19,496 nucleotides of DNA, from contig CANIYB010000007.1 in assembly GCA_947471105.1 (NCBI GenBank), positions 1-19,496 of the forward strand. Direction: 5' to 3'. Shown here piece after piece: positions 7,123 to 14,927 of the stretch (position 1 is its first letter; each line of letters starts with the position of its first letter). Position numbers and translations under genes: made by a program. This DNA comes from Cytophagaceae bacterium. GTDB lineage: Bacteria > Bacteroidota > Bacteroidia > Cytophagales > Spirosomataceae. The notes below the pieces were generated by a model. That model searched no databases and had not been told where the DNA came from. It saw only the letters and a list, made by a program, of their open reading frames with translations.

Positions 7123-7572
7123 ATGAAACCAAACGAAACGGTTCTTCAGTTTTTGAACCAAAATTTAGATCGCAAGATTGTTGACGGAAATCCGAACCCG
7201 GTATCTGCCTGGTTAGACGGCACCATGAAAAAAGCTTCATTAGGCTCAATTACCGCTGAATTTGAGGTGAGAGCCGACCAATGTAATCATGCTGGCGTAT
7301 TGCACGGGGGTGTTATTTCAACGATGCTAGATGAAATCATGGGCATGACCCTGATTACCGTTCAAATCGATCACCTGTATGTCACGATCAACTTGCATGT
7401 CGACTTTCTATATGGCGCGAAAGCCGGTGAAAAAGTTACGGTTACCTCAGAGGTTTACCGAGTAGGTAAAAAAATCGCTAATGTAGAAGCTAAAATGTAC
7501 AATCAGGAAGGGAAAATTTTGGCAAAAGCGACGAGCAATTTAGCAGCCACTTCCATCCCAATTAAAATTTAA
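7123..7572 (+). CDS. PaaI-type hotdog-fold thioesterase
   Basis: This is a 149-residue acyl-CoA thioesterase of the 4HBT/PaaI group, acting in the cytoplasm. The active-site segment is AGVLHGGVISTMLDE (57-71), with H61-G62-G63 and D70 in the position of the catalytic acid of PaaI. The sheet continues with LYVTINLHVDFLYGA and KVTVTSEVYRVGKKIANVEAKMY, and ends in ATSNLAAT. The acyl substrate cannot be predicted, and neighbouring genes give no pathway. It differs clearly from the MenI-like thioesterase at 17371-17790, which carries Glu at the catalytic position. Its last codon and stop overlap the end of feoB by four bases tail to tail. Confidence 0.82.
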   Translation: MKPNETVLQFLNQNLDRKIVDGNPNPVSAWLDGTMKKASLGSITAEFEVRADQCNHAGVLHGGVISTMLDEIMGMTLITVQIDHLYVTINLHVDFLYGAKAGEKVTVTSEVYRVGKKIANVEAKMYNQEGKILAKATSNLAATSIPIKI

Positions 7573-9695
7573 GAAAGAGCCTGATAAACCAAAAAAGCGG
7601 AAAAATACGCTAAAGCGGTCATATAACCGAATTGAATCAAAGGATATTTCCAAGATTTAGTTTCTCGGTAGGTCGTCGCCAGTGTACTCATACATTGCAT
7701 GGCAAAGGCATAGAAAATCAGTAAAGAAAATCCTAAAGCCATATCGTACATGGGTTTTCCAGTTTGCGGATTTATCTCCGCACGCATTCTATTTTTGATG
7801 GTCGCATTTTCATTGTCGATTTCCCCTCCTAAACTATAGATCGTTGACATCGTTCCCACAAATACTTCGCGGGCGGCAAAAGAGGTGATCAATGCAATCC
7901 CAATTTTCCAATCATATCCCAAAGGCCTAATGGCTGGTTCAATAAACTTACCAAAATGACCCGCATAGGAATTTTCTAATTTTTCCCCGGCAATTTTATT
8001 GCTCAATTCAACACCTGATAAATTTGGATTTTGAATTTTAATTCGGTTGGTCGCATCCTCCATACTATTTCCAGGACCATAGCTCGCTAAGACCCATAAT
8101 ATAATCGAAATTGCCACAATGACTTTACCTGCTTCAAAAACAAAAGCTTTCACATTATTCAAAATTGTGTAGCTCACATGCTTAAATCGCGGCCCTTTAT
8201 ACGTAGGCAATTCCATGATGAAGTAACTCTTTTCCTTCGCCTTCAGAATTAATTTCATGATATAGGCAGAAAATAATGCCATAAAAAATCCGAGCAAATA
8301 CAAGATGAATAACACGAGTCCTTGTAAGTTGAAGAGCCCAAATAAGGTATTTTTTTCAGGAACTACTAAGGCAATCAACACGGTATAAATAGGCAATCGA
8401 GCCGAGCATGACATTAAAGGAGTTACCAAAATAGTGATCAAACGATCTTTTCTGGAACCGATTGACCGCGTACTCATAATGGCAGGGACTGCGCAGGCAA
8501 CACTGGAGAGAAGGGGAACGACCGACTTCCCATTTAATCCAAATCGGCGCATTAATTTATCCATGATAAACATCACACGAGACATATATCCCGTTTCCTC
8601 CAACATCGAAATAAAGAAAAACAAGAAGGCTATTTGTGGAATAAAAATCAAAACACCGCCGATTCCTGCAATTAATCCATCGGTTAATAATCCTCTAAAT
8701 GTCGACTCCGGAAGTATGCCTTTCAACCAATCATTTAATAAAGCTACCCCAGCGTCGATGGCATCCATCGGATACGTGGCCCATGTAAAAACGGCTTGAA
8801 ACATGACAAATAAAATCGCCAAAAAGAACAAATATCCGCCAACAGGATGTAGAAATAATTTATCTAATCGGTCTGTCCAGGTCTTCACCGGTGGCGCATC
8901 CCATTGTCTATTTAAATTAATGACACAACGGTCGACCACCTCCGTTAAAAACTCGTATCGTTTGACGGTTTCGGCCGACTTATATTTTTTAGGCTCAAAA
9001 TCATGTTTGACCATAATTTGATCCAAATCTGCACACTGGGCCTTCGTAAACATTTTCATCCGATCATGTTCCATCAGCCAAAGCAAGCACCGATATGGAT
9101 CCACCTCTCCAAAAGCTATTTGAATATCAGTAATCAACTCCTCCGAAACTGGAAGGGGTAAGCCATCATTAGACGAAAATCTATTTTCTAAGGTTTTTTG
9201 AACCGCTAATTTTAATCCATTAATGCCAATCCCTTTTTTTGCATTTACCTCTGCCACCTCCACACTTAGTTCTCGAGCTAACTTGATCGAGTTAATGACA
9301 TACCCTTCATTTTCAGCTACGTCAATCATATTAAGAGCCAAAACAGTAGGAATTCCTAAGTCCCGTACCTGAGAAAAAAGCAATAAATTTCGCTTTAAGT
9401 TAGATGCATCAGCCACGACAATCGCCATATCGGGATAATCAGGATGTGCCGGATTTCCCAAAATATTAATCACCAACTCCTCGTCGATGGACTTTGGATA
9501 AATACTATATATCCCGGGTAAATCTAAAATCTCTATTTCATTTTTTGGACCCAACTCCCAGATGCCGGTCAATTTATCCATGGTGACACCAGGGAAATTT
9601 CCGGTTTTTTGACGAAGGCCAGTCAATGTATTGAACAAGGACGACTTCCCCGCATTTGGGTTTCCAATAAGAGCTATTTTAGGAATTTTGGCCAA
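7569..9695 (-). CDS. feoB: Ferrous iron transporter B
   Basis: FeoB is an inner-membrane Fe(II) importer with an N-terminal GTPase, 708 residues here, close to the usual 700-780. The G motifs are complete: G1 GNPNAGKSS (11-19), G2 within TGNFPGVT (31-38), G3 DLPG (58-61) and G4 NMID (122-125). A helical regulatory segment follows to about residue 260, and then the membrane domain with two Gate regions, including the cysteine-bearing segments PLLSSVACAVPAIMSTRSIG and TPLMSCSARLPIYTV. The C-terminal segment SFAAREVFVGTMSTIYSLGG is also family-typical. It begins one base after the feoA stop on the same strand. No FeoC gene follows. Iron- or oxygen-responsive control is likely from knowledge of the system. 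Confidence 0.96.
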   Translation of the reverse strand: MAKIPKIALIGNPNAGKSSLFNTLTGLRQKTGNFPGVTMDKLTGIWELGPKNEIEILDLPGIYSIYPKSIDEELVINILGNPAHPDYPDMAIVVADASNLKRNLLLFSQVRDLGIPTVLALNMIDVAENEGYVINSIKLARELSVEVAEVNAKKGIGINGLKLAVQKTLENRFSSNDGLPLPVSEELITDIQIAFGEVDPYRCLLWLMEHDRMKMFTKAQCADLDQIMVKHDFEPKKYKSAETVKRYEFLTEVVDRCVINLNRQWDAPPVKTWTDRLDKLFLHPVGGYLFFLAILFVMFQAVFTWATYPMDAIDAGVALLNDWLKGILPESTFRGLLTDGLIAGIGGVLIFIPQIAFLFFFISMLEETGYMSRVMFIMDKLMRRFGLNGKSVVPLLSSVACAVPAIMSTRSIGSRKDRLITILVTPLMSCSARLPIYTVLIALVVPEKNTLFGLFNLQGLVLFILYLLGFFMALFSAYIMKLILKAKEKSYFIMELPTYKGPRFKHVSYTILNNVKAFVFEAGKVIVAISIILWVLASYGPGNSMEDATNRIKIQNPNLSGVELSNKIAGEKLENSYAGHFGKFIEPAIRPLGYDWKIGIALITSFAAREVFVGTMSTIYSLGGEIDNENATIKNRMRAEINPQTGKPMYDMALGFSLLIFYAFAMQCMSTLATTYRETKSWKYPLIQFGYMTALAYFSAFLVYQALS

Positions 9696-9696
9696 T

Positions 9697-9921
9697 TTAA
9701 ATCGAATTAATTAGGATGGTGGCCGCCTCTTCTTTTCGCATAGATAAAGTGTAACCTGAAACTTTAATGGCAATAGGATCACCAAATGGAGCATGATGTG
9801 TTAAAATCACTTCCGTACCTGGCAAACAACCCATTTCTAATAATTTTAAGGAAAGTTTTTCATCCGTAAAACCTGATATAAACCCATGTTCTCCAATACC
9901 CAAATCTGCAACTGTACGCAT
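9697..9921 (-). CDS. feoA: Ferrous iron transport protein A
   Basis: This small cytoplasmic SH3-fold protein has 74 residues. It shows the FeoA pattern: an N-terminal turn with ADLGIGEHGFISGF, LLEMGCLPGTEVILTHHAPFG in the middle, and DPIAIKVSGYTLSMRKEEAATI at the end. FeoA is required for iron uptake through FeoB in several bacteria and is thought to act on the FeoB GTPase domain. It is the first gene of the feoAB operon. A TACATTTG promoter element lies 44 bases upstream on the minus strand. Confidence 0.93.
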   Translation of the reverse strand: MRTVADLGIGEHGFISGFTDEKLSLKLLEMGCLPGTEVILTHHAPFGDPIAIKVSGYTLSMRKEEAATILINSI

Positions 9922-9964
9922 ATAGAACTAAACTTTCCTATTTAGAATTATTCAAAATTAGCTA

Positions 9965-9972
9965 CAAATGTA
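9965..9972 (-). promoter_or_regulatory. -7 promoter element for feoAB
   Basis: On the minus strand TACATTTG (9972-9965) exactly matches TAnnTTTG and predicts a leader of roughly 35-40 bases before feoA. No clear TTTG lies at the expected -33 distance. The surrounding AT-rich sequence could hide a Fur or DtxR-type operator, but I cannot identify one with confidence. The rest of the 9922-10139 spacer shows nothing else I can name. Confidence 0.42.
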
Positions 9973-10139
9973 CTAAGTATATTTGAGCTAAAAAATGATC
10001 CACTAGAGATTTAATTTGATGTTTACAGCTGAAAGATTAAAATCAACAGATTTACGATTAATCCCAAGGTAAAATACTTATATAATATTCCTTAAAGCAA
10101 ATTTTCTGTCGTAAATTGCGGGTCCTTTTAGATTAATTC

Positions 10140-10808
10140 ATGCTAATTAACGAAATACGCGTGCTGGTTAAAAAAGAAATCCAAATGGAATGGCGGCAGA
10201 AATACGCGATTCATGGATTACTCTTGTATTTAGCCTCCACCATATTTGTTTGTTATTTATCATTCAAAGCCAAACAGCAAGCAATTAATCCCATCACTTG
10301 GAATACTTTGTTCTGGCTAATTATCTTATTTATGGCCGTCAATGCCATAGGAAAAAGCTTCACGCAAGAATCCAAACAGCGCAATATATTTTATTATTCG
10401 ATCGTAAGTCCAGAAGCGGTCATCTACTCAAAAATATTTTACAATGCCCTTGTGATGATCGGCATTTCGTTTGTGGGCATTTTATTTTATTCTTGGGTCA
10501 TGGGCAATCCCGTTGGGAATTTACCTTTATATCTTATATCCTTACTTTTAGGATCTATCGGTTTTTCGGCCACATTAACATTGGTCGCAGGAATAGCTGC
10601 ACAAGGTGAAAATTCAGCCACGCTGATGTCGGTCCTTAGTTTTCCCATCATCATACCACTTTTATTGATTTTACTTAAACTCTCAAAAAGTGCGATGGAT
10701 GGAATATCCATGCAGGAGAATTGGGACGAAATGGCTACTTTGGCCTCTTTAGATGTAATTGTTATTGTATTATCAGGAATTTTATTTCCCTATATATGGA
10801 GACATTAA
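10140..10808 (+). CDS. ccmB: Heme ABC exporter membrane subunit CcmB
   Basis: This integral membrane protein of 222 residues has the usual CcmB length (about 220). It starts with INEIRVLVKKEIQMEWRQKYA, the conserved cytoplasmic beginning, followed by six hydrophobic segments including PITWNTLFWLIILFMAVNAI, the LISLLLGSIGFSATLTLVAGIA segment and a final LDVIVIVLSGILFPYIW helix. CcmB partners with the ATPase CcmA and with CcmC/CcmD to load heme on CcmE. No ccmA gene lies upstream; the neighbour is the divergent feoAB operon. It is the first gene of the ccm operon and its end overlaps ccmC by 13 bases. Confidence 0.9.
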   Translation: MLINEIRVLVKKEIQMEWRQKYAIHGLLLYLASTIFVCYLSFKAKQQAINPITWNTLFWLIILFMAVNAIGKSFTQESKQRNIFYYSIVSPEAVIYSKIFYNALVMIGISFVGILFYSWVMGNPVGNLPLYLISLLLGSIGFSATLTLVAGIAAQGENSATLMSVLSFPIIIPLLLILLKLSKSAMDGISMQENWDEMATLASLDVIVIVLSGILFPYIWRH

Positions 10809-11470
10809 AAAAGAATTATTGGAAAATAGCCTGTATGCTGCTTTTGATCTATACGATTTGGGCGGGATTTATGGGGAAGGTGCCCCGACAAGCCATTTTA
10901 AATGAAACCGTGAGAAACCTCTACTTTCACGTAACCATGTGGTTTACCATGATTTTCTTATTAGGAACTTCTGTGTACCATTCGATTCAGTATCTACGAA
11001 AATCAGATATCCAAAGTGACCTCATCTCAAATGCTTATGTCGAGACCGGTTTGGTTTTTGCCACATTAGGTCTAGTTACAGGAAGTCTTTGGGCTAAATT
11101 TACCTGGGGTGATTGGTGGACCAACGACCCGAAATTAAATTCAGTTGCGATCGGTCTTTTAATTTATTTAGCCTACGGTTTGGTACGTTCCTCCATGCCG
11201 GATGAACAGCAAAAAGCAAGAATATCAAATGTTTATAATATTTTTGCCTTTGTTATTTTCATGATTTTGATTTGGATATTGCCTCGTATGACGGATTCAT
11301 TACATCCAGGAAATGGAGGGAATCCAGGATTTTCAAAATACGATTTAGATTCCAATATGCGAATGGTCTTTTATCCGGCCATCATCGCTTGGACTATGTT
11401 AGGCTATTGGATCGCAAACCTTAGAATTCGCATAAAAAAATTAGAACATATAACATCAGAAAACGAATAG
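10796..11470 (+). CDS. ccmC: Heme exporter / heme-handling protein CcmC
   Basis: CcmC is a six-helix WWD-family membrane protein of 224 residues that positions heme for attachment to CcmE. The tryptophan-rich periplasmic motif is WGDWWTNDPKLNS (104-116). The two axial heme histidines expected from E. coli are present: H45 in NLYFHVTMW and H170 in DSLHPGNG. The frame is open from an ATG at 10721, but those 25 residues lie over ccmB in another frame; the ATG at 10796, just before METLKKNYW, fits the family. It overlaps ccmB by 13 bases and is followed two bases later by ccmD, indicating tight co-translation. Confidence 0.93.
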   Translation: METLKKNYWKIACMLLLIYTIWAGFMGKVPRQAILNETVRNLYFHVTMWFTMIFLLGTSVYHSIQYLRKSDIQSDLISNAYVETGLVFATLGLVTGSLWAKFTWGDWWTNDPKLNSVAIGLLIYLAYGLVRSSMPDEQQKARISNVYNIFAFVIFMILIWILPRMTDSLHPGNGGNPGFSKYDLDSNMRMVFYPAIIAWTMLGYWIANLRIRIKKLEHITSENE

Positions 11471-11472
11471 AT

Positions 11473-11691
11473 ATGAAATTTTCAATCACTTTACTGATTC
11501 TTTTAGTTAGTAGTTTTGCTGGGATGGCCCAACAAGCCGACATCGAAATGGCGGATCAATTCCGTGCAGACGGGAAAATATATGTGGTCATTGCAGTGGT
11601 TTTATTAATTCTCGTGGGTCTTTTTATTTATCTTTTCAACTTGGGTAATAAAATCACCCGACTAGAAAAGGAGATTCCAAAGAAAGCTTAA
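11473..11691 (+). CDS. ccmD: CcmD-like small membrane protein
   Basis: The protein has 72 residues. A signal-peptide-like N-terminus (MKFSITLLILLVSSFAGMAQ) is followed by a short periplasmic stretch and one transmembrane helix, YVVIAVVLLILVGLFIYLF. A basic tail NLGNKITRLEKEIPKKA presumably faces the cytoplasm. Canonical CcmD has a single helix with a basic C-terminal tail and stabilises the CcmC-CcmE complex. The position between ccmC and ccmE supports the name, as does the architecture; sequence similarity is weak, as is normal for CcmD. The apparent cleavable signal peptide is unlike the E. coli protein. Confidence 0.72.
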   Translation: MKFSITLLILLVSSFAGMAQQADIEMADQFRADGKIYVVIAVVLLILVGLFIYLFNLGNKITRLEKEIPKKA

Positions 11692-11692
11692 T

Positions 11693-12136
11693 ATGAAAAA
11701 AACACATATCATCGGTTTGATTTTAGTGGCCATTGCCATCGGCATTATTTTAATTACCACGGGCGATGCTAGTACCTATGTGGGCTTTGATGAAGCAGAA
11801 AGAATATCGAAATCTGACCCTTCCCAAAAAGTTCATGTTGTAGGAAAACTTAAAAAAGACGCGCAAGGAAAGATCGTAGGGATGATATTCAATCCGGCCA
11901 TGGATGCAAACCGACTCGAGTTTACGGTGGAAGATAGTTTAGGTCGCGAAAATCAGGTCATTTATGCCGCTCCAAAACCCCAGGATTTTGAAAAATCCGA
12001 AAAAATTGTTTTAGTCGGAAGCATGAAAGCAGACAAGATATTTTATTGCGACAAAATTCTTTTAAAATGCCCATCCAAATATCAAGAGGGTAAAATTTCT
12101 GCAGATTCAAGCGCTTCATTTGAAGTGAAAAAATAA
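11693..12136 (+). CDS. ccmE: Heme chaperone CcmE, Cys-type (CxxxY)
   Basis: CcmE is a membrane-anchored OB-fold periplasmic protein that binds heme covalently and hands it to CcmF. It has 147 residues with one N-terminal helix (THIIGLILVAIAIGIILIT, 4-22). The OB-fold shows STYVGFDEA, KVHVVGKLKKDAQGKIVGM, LEFTVEDSLG and the strand IVLVGSMKADKIFYCDKILL. In E. coli the heme-binding motif is His-x-x-x-Tyr (HDENY). Here the aligned segment is C126-P-S-K-Y130 (12068-12082), so cysteine replaces histidine and the tyrosine is kept. This CxxxY form is known from Desulfovibrio and archaea (System I*). It begins one base after the ccmD stop and ends two bases before ccmF. Confidence 0.93.
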   Translation: MKKTHIIGLILVAIAIGIILITTGDASTYVGFDEAERISKSDPSQKVHVVGKLKKDAQGKIVGMIFNPAMDANRLEFTVEDSLGRENQVIYAAPKPQDFEKSEKIVLVGSMKADKIFYCDKILLKCPSKYQEGKISADSSASFEVKK

Positions 12137-12138
12137 AT

Positions 12139-14688
12139 ATGATACACGAAAATATTGGCACGATAGGTCATTTAATGGTAATTGCGTCATTTGTAACTGC
12201 CGCACTAGCAACATTTTCTTATTTCAAAGCCACTCAAGCAAGCGATGAGCTCTCCGAAAATGATTGGAAAAAAACAGCCAGGACCTTATTTATAATTCAT
12301 TTATTTTTAGTGATAGGCGTAGCCTCAAGTCTTTTCGTCATTATTTATAATCACTATTTTGAATACCATTACGCCTTCACGCATTCTTCCTTAGCACTTC
12401 CCACCATGTTCATGATTTCATGTTATTGGGAAGGCCAAGAAGGTTCATTTTTACTTTGGATATTCTGGCAAGCTATTTTAGGTGTGATTTTAATGATCAA
12501 AAATCCCAAATGGGAATCTCCAGTCATGACTGTTTTTGCCTTAGTGCAAACGTTTTTAACCTCCATGATTTTAGGTGTCATAATCCCATGGATTGATTTG
12601 AAAATCGGATCTTCTCCCTTTTTATTATTGAGAGAGGCGCAGCCCGACTTACCCGTCTGGAGTTTGCAGCCTAATTTTATTCCAAAAGATGGACGTGGCC
12701 TAAACCCATTACTACAGAATTATTGGATGGTCATTCACCCGCCAACGCTCTTTTTAGGATTTGCCTTGACACTCGTTCCATTTGCTTATTTAATTGCTGG
12801 CCTTTGGAAAAATAAGTTGACCGAATGGATTAAACCCGCATTACCTTGGGCTGCTTTTTCAGGAGCCATTTTAGGAATCGGAATTACCATGGGTGCCTAT
12901 TGGGCCTATGAAACTTTGAATTTTGGAGGATATTGGAATTGGGATCCGGTAGAAAATGCCTCTTTTGTTCCTTGGCTCGTTTTAATTGGCGCCATTCATA
13001 CTATGATCGCCTATCGAAACTCAAGTGCTGCCTTAAAAACTTCCATTATTTTGGTTATCTCGACTTTCATTTTAGTCCTTTATTCGACTTTTTTAAATCG
13101 GTCTGGGGTGCTTGGAAATGCTTCCGTTCACTCATTTACAGATTTAGGTCTTTCGGGCCAACTCCTTATTTACATGTTTACGTTTTTATTAGGGGCCATT
13201 ATTTTAGCGGCTTATCGATGGAAAAGTTTACCCAAGGATGAAAAAGAAATTGGTATTTACCATAAGGAATTTTGGATTTTTGTAGGGGCTTCAGTCTTGG
13301 CTTTATCGGCATTCCAACTCATTTTTACGACTTCCATTCCCGTTTATAATAAAATTGCAGAGGCTTTTGGCATGGTTTCAAATATGGCTTTGCCTGCTGA
13401 TCAAGTCGCACATTATAGTAAAATTCAAATTTGGATATTTATTGCGGTTGCACTTTTAAGCGGAATTGGCCAATATGTTTGGTGGGGGAAATTAAAACAA
13501 TCCACTTCATTTAAGCCACTTTACTCATCTCTTTTGATTTCAGTTTTATTAACTGTGATTGTCATTAATTTCGAAAAGGTGTATGAAATTCCATACATCG
13601 CTTTATTATGGAGTGGTCTTTTTTCATTAGTCGCGAATGGCCAAATATTGTGGTTTTTAACGAAGCAAAAGTTTTCCATTGCCGGTGGCGCTCTATCCCA
13701 CGTAGGTCTCGCGATCATGCTGATTGGCGTTTTATTTTCTTCAGGTTATTCCAAAGTTGTTTCACTCAATCGATCTGGTTTTGCTATCTCCAATAAAGTA
13801 GAGCAATTCACGAAAGATGACAATAAAGAAAATAAAGAAAATCTGCCACTTTGGTTGGGCCAAGGGGCACAAATGCAGGATTATCTAGTTACTTATAAAG
13901 GCCGAAAAATTGAATTAAGAGGAAAGCCTGGGTATTTTAATCGCAAAGATTTTGACATCATTGAAGGTGATTTTCATGCAGTTGCTTTAAAAAATATTGA
14001 AAAAGAAGGGAAATCCATTGCTAAAAAAGGAGATACGCTGACGGTGGAGCCTGAAAACAATTATTATGAATTGGAATTTAAAAACGCAGAAGGCAAAAGC
14101 GTTTCGCTGTTTCCTCGTTGGCAAATGAATCCCAAAATGGGAACGGCCATTTCCCCAGACGTGAAACATGCTTGGGATCATGACATTTACACCTACGTTT
14201 CTTTAGATCCGCGCCTTGCCGCAGAAGCTGGATCCGAAAAACAATGGAGTCAAACAGTGAATGCAACAGTATCGATCGGAGATACTTTATTCTTAAATGA
14301 TTTTGTAGCTGTTTTAATGGATGTCACCCGGGTCACAAACGTGGAAAATGTAGTACTGGGTCCGAATGATGCGGCCGTTCGTGCCAATTTCAATGTATTA
14401 GGGAAGAATTTTCAGCAGTTCCAACTAGCACCTACGTTTATTATCAAAGATCGGATGGTCGCAATGCCCGCATTTGAAAGTGAAGAAACGGGGATAAAAA
14501 TTAAGTTTACCGCGATCAATCCGCAAACACAGGAATTTAGTTTTTCTTACAATACCACCCAACAAGATTTAATTATCATTAAAGCGATAGAAAAGCCTTA
14601 CATAAATTTAGTTTGGGTAGGATCGATTTTGATATTTATTGGCTTATTTGTGTCTACATTTAGGAGGACTGAAAAAATGATTGCCTGA
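12139..14688 (+). CDS. ccmF: Cytochrome c heme lyase subunit CcmF (long form)
   Basis: CcmF is the large WWD membrane protein that attaches heme from CcmE to apocytochrome c. This one has 849 residues against 647 in E. coli. Motifs in order are EGSFLLW (101-107), a periplasmic histidine H200 in VIHPPTLFLG, the tryptophan-rich segment GGYWNWDPVENASFVPW (263-279) and a second histidine H331 in RSGVLGNASVHSF. Most of the extra length lies in the periplasmic domain between the last two helices (about 534-822). The last helix is INLVWVGSILIFIGLFVSTF. No separate ccmG, ccmH or ccmI gene is nearby. It starts two bases after the ccmE stop and is followed directly by a small membrane protein gene. Confidence 0.95.
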   Translation: MIHENIGTIGHLMVIASFVTAALATFSYFKATQASDELSENDWKKTARTLFIIHLFLVIGVASSLFVIIYNHYFEYHYAFTHSSLALPTMFMISCYWEGQEGSFLLWIFWQAILGVILMIKNPKWESPVMTVFALVQTFLTSMILGVIIPWIDLKIGSSPFLLLREAQPDLPVWSLQPNFIPKDGRGLNPLLQNYWMVIHPPTLFLGFALTLVPFAYLIAGLWKNKLTEWIKPALPWAAFSGAILGIGITMGAYWAYETLNFGGYWNWDPVENASFVPWLVLIGAIHTMIAYRNSSAALKTSIILVISTFILVLYSTFLNRSGVLGNASVHSFTDLGLSGQLLIYMFTFLLGAIILAAYRWKSLPKDEKEIGIYHKEFWIFVGASVLALSAFQLIFTTSIPVYNKIAEAFGMVSNMALPADQVAHYSKIQIWIFIAVALLSGIGQYVWWGKLKQSTSFKPLYSSLLISVLLTVIVINFEKVYEIPYIALLWSGLFSLVANGQILWFLTKQKFSIAGGALSHVGLAIMLIGVLFSSGYSKVVSLNRSGFAISNKVEQFTKDDNKENKENLPLWLGQGAQMQDYLVTYKGRKIELRGKPGYFNRKDFDIIEGDFHAVALKNIEKEGKSIAKKGDTLTVEPENNYYELEFKNAEGKSVSLFPRWQMNPKMGTAISPDVKHAWDHDIYTYVSLDPRLAAEAGSEKQWSQTVNATVSIGDTLFLNDFVAVLMDVTRVTNVENVVLGPNDAAVRANFNVLGKNFQQFQLAPTFIIKDRMVAMPAFESEETGIKIKFTAINPQTQEFSFSYNTTQQDLIIIKAIEKPYINLVWVGSILIFIGLFVSTFRRTEKMIA

Positions 14689-14689
14689 T

Positions 14690-14917
14690 ATGGGTAGAAA
14701 AGAAATTTTAAGTTTAGCGGCAGGGATTGGGTTTTTGATCATTTGGGTCATCGATCTAAATTCTCCAGTACCGAAAGATATTCAAGGCCATTTCTGGTCT
14801 GAAATATTTTATCATTACGGTTGGCTCATGTATTGCGTTGCCTGTCTTTTTTACTATCAGTATTCAAAAAATGAACGATTGAAAAAAGAAGACTCACAAA
14901 AATCAAAAAAGAAATAA
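14690..14917 (+). CDS. Small two-helix membrane protein following ccmF, unknown function
   Basis: The protein has about 75 residues from the ATG at 14690, one base after the ccmF stop; an in-frame TTG at 14681 overlapping ccmF is an alternative. I do not recognise a family. It has two hydrophobic helices (LSLAAGIGFLIIWVIDL and YHYGWLMYCVACLFYYQY) joined by a polar loop, NSPVPKDIQGHFWSEIF, and a lysine-rich tail that probably lies in the cytoplasm. It has no CXXC and no CcmH-like motif. The tight spacing with ccmF and with the CorC-type gene downstream suggests translation from the same transcript. A role in cytochrome c maturation is possible only by position. Confidence 0.7.
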   Translation: MGRKEILSLAAGIGFLIIWVIDLNSPVPKDIQGHFWSEIFYHYGWLMYCVACLFYYQYSKNERLKKEDSQKSKKK

Positions 14918-14927
14918 ATTGGATTCA

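Noticed and set aside
8434..8799. 121-codon open frame on the plus strand
   Set aside because: It lies entirely antisense within feoB, whose frame has intact family motifs across the same region; the antisense product has a low-complexity composition and no recognisable domain.
10298..10609. 103-codon open frame on the plus strand
   Set aside because: It is inside ccmB in another frame; ccmB is intact and fits its family over the full length.
12933..13241. 102-codon open frame on the plus strand
   Set aside because: It overlaps the tryptophan-rich segment of ccmF in another frame and shows no domain; a chance shadow.
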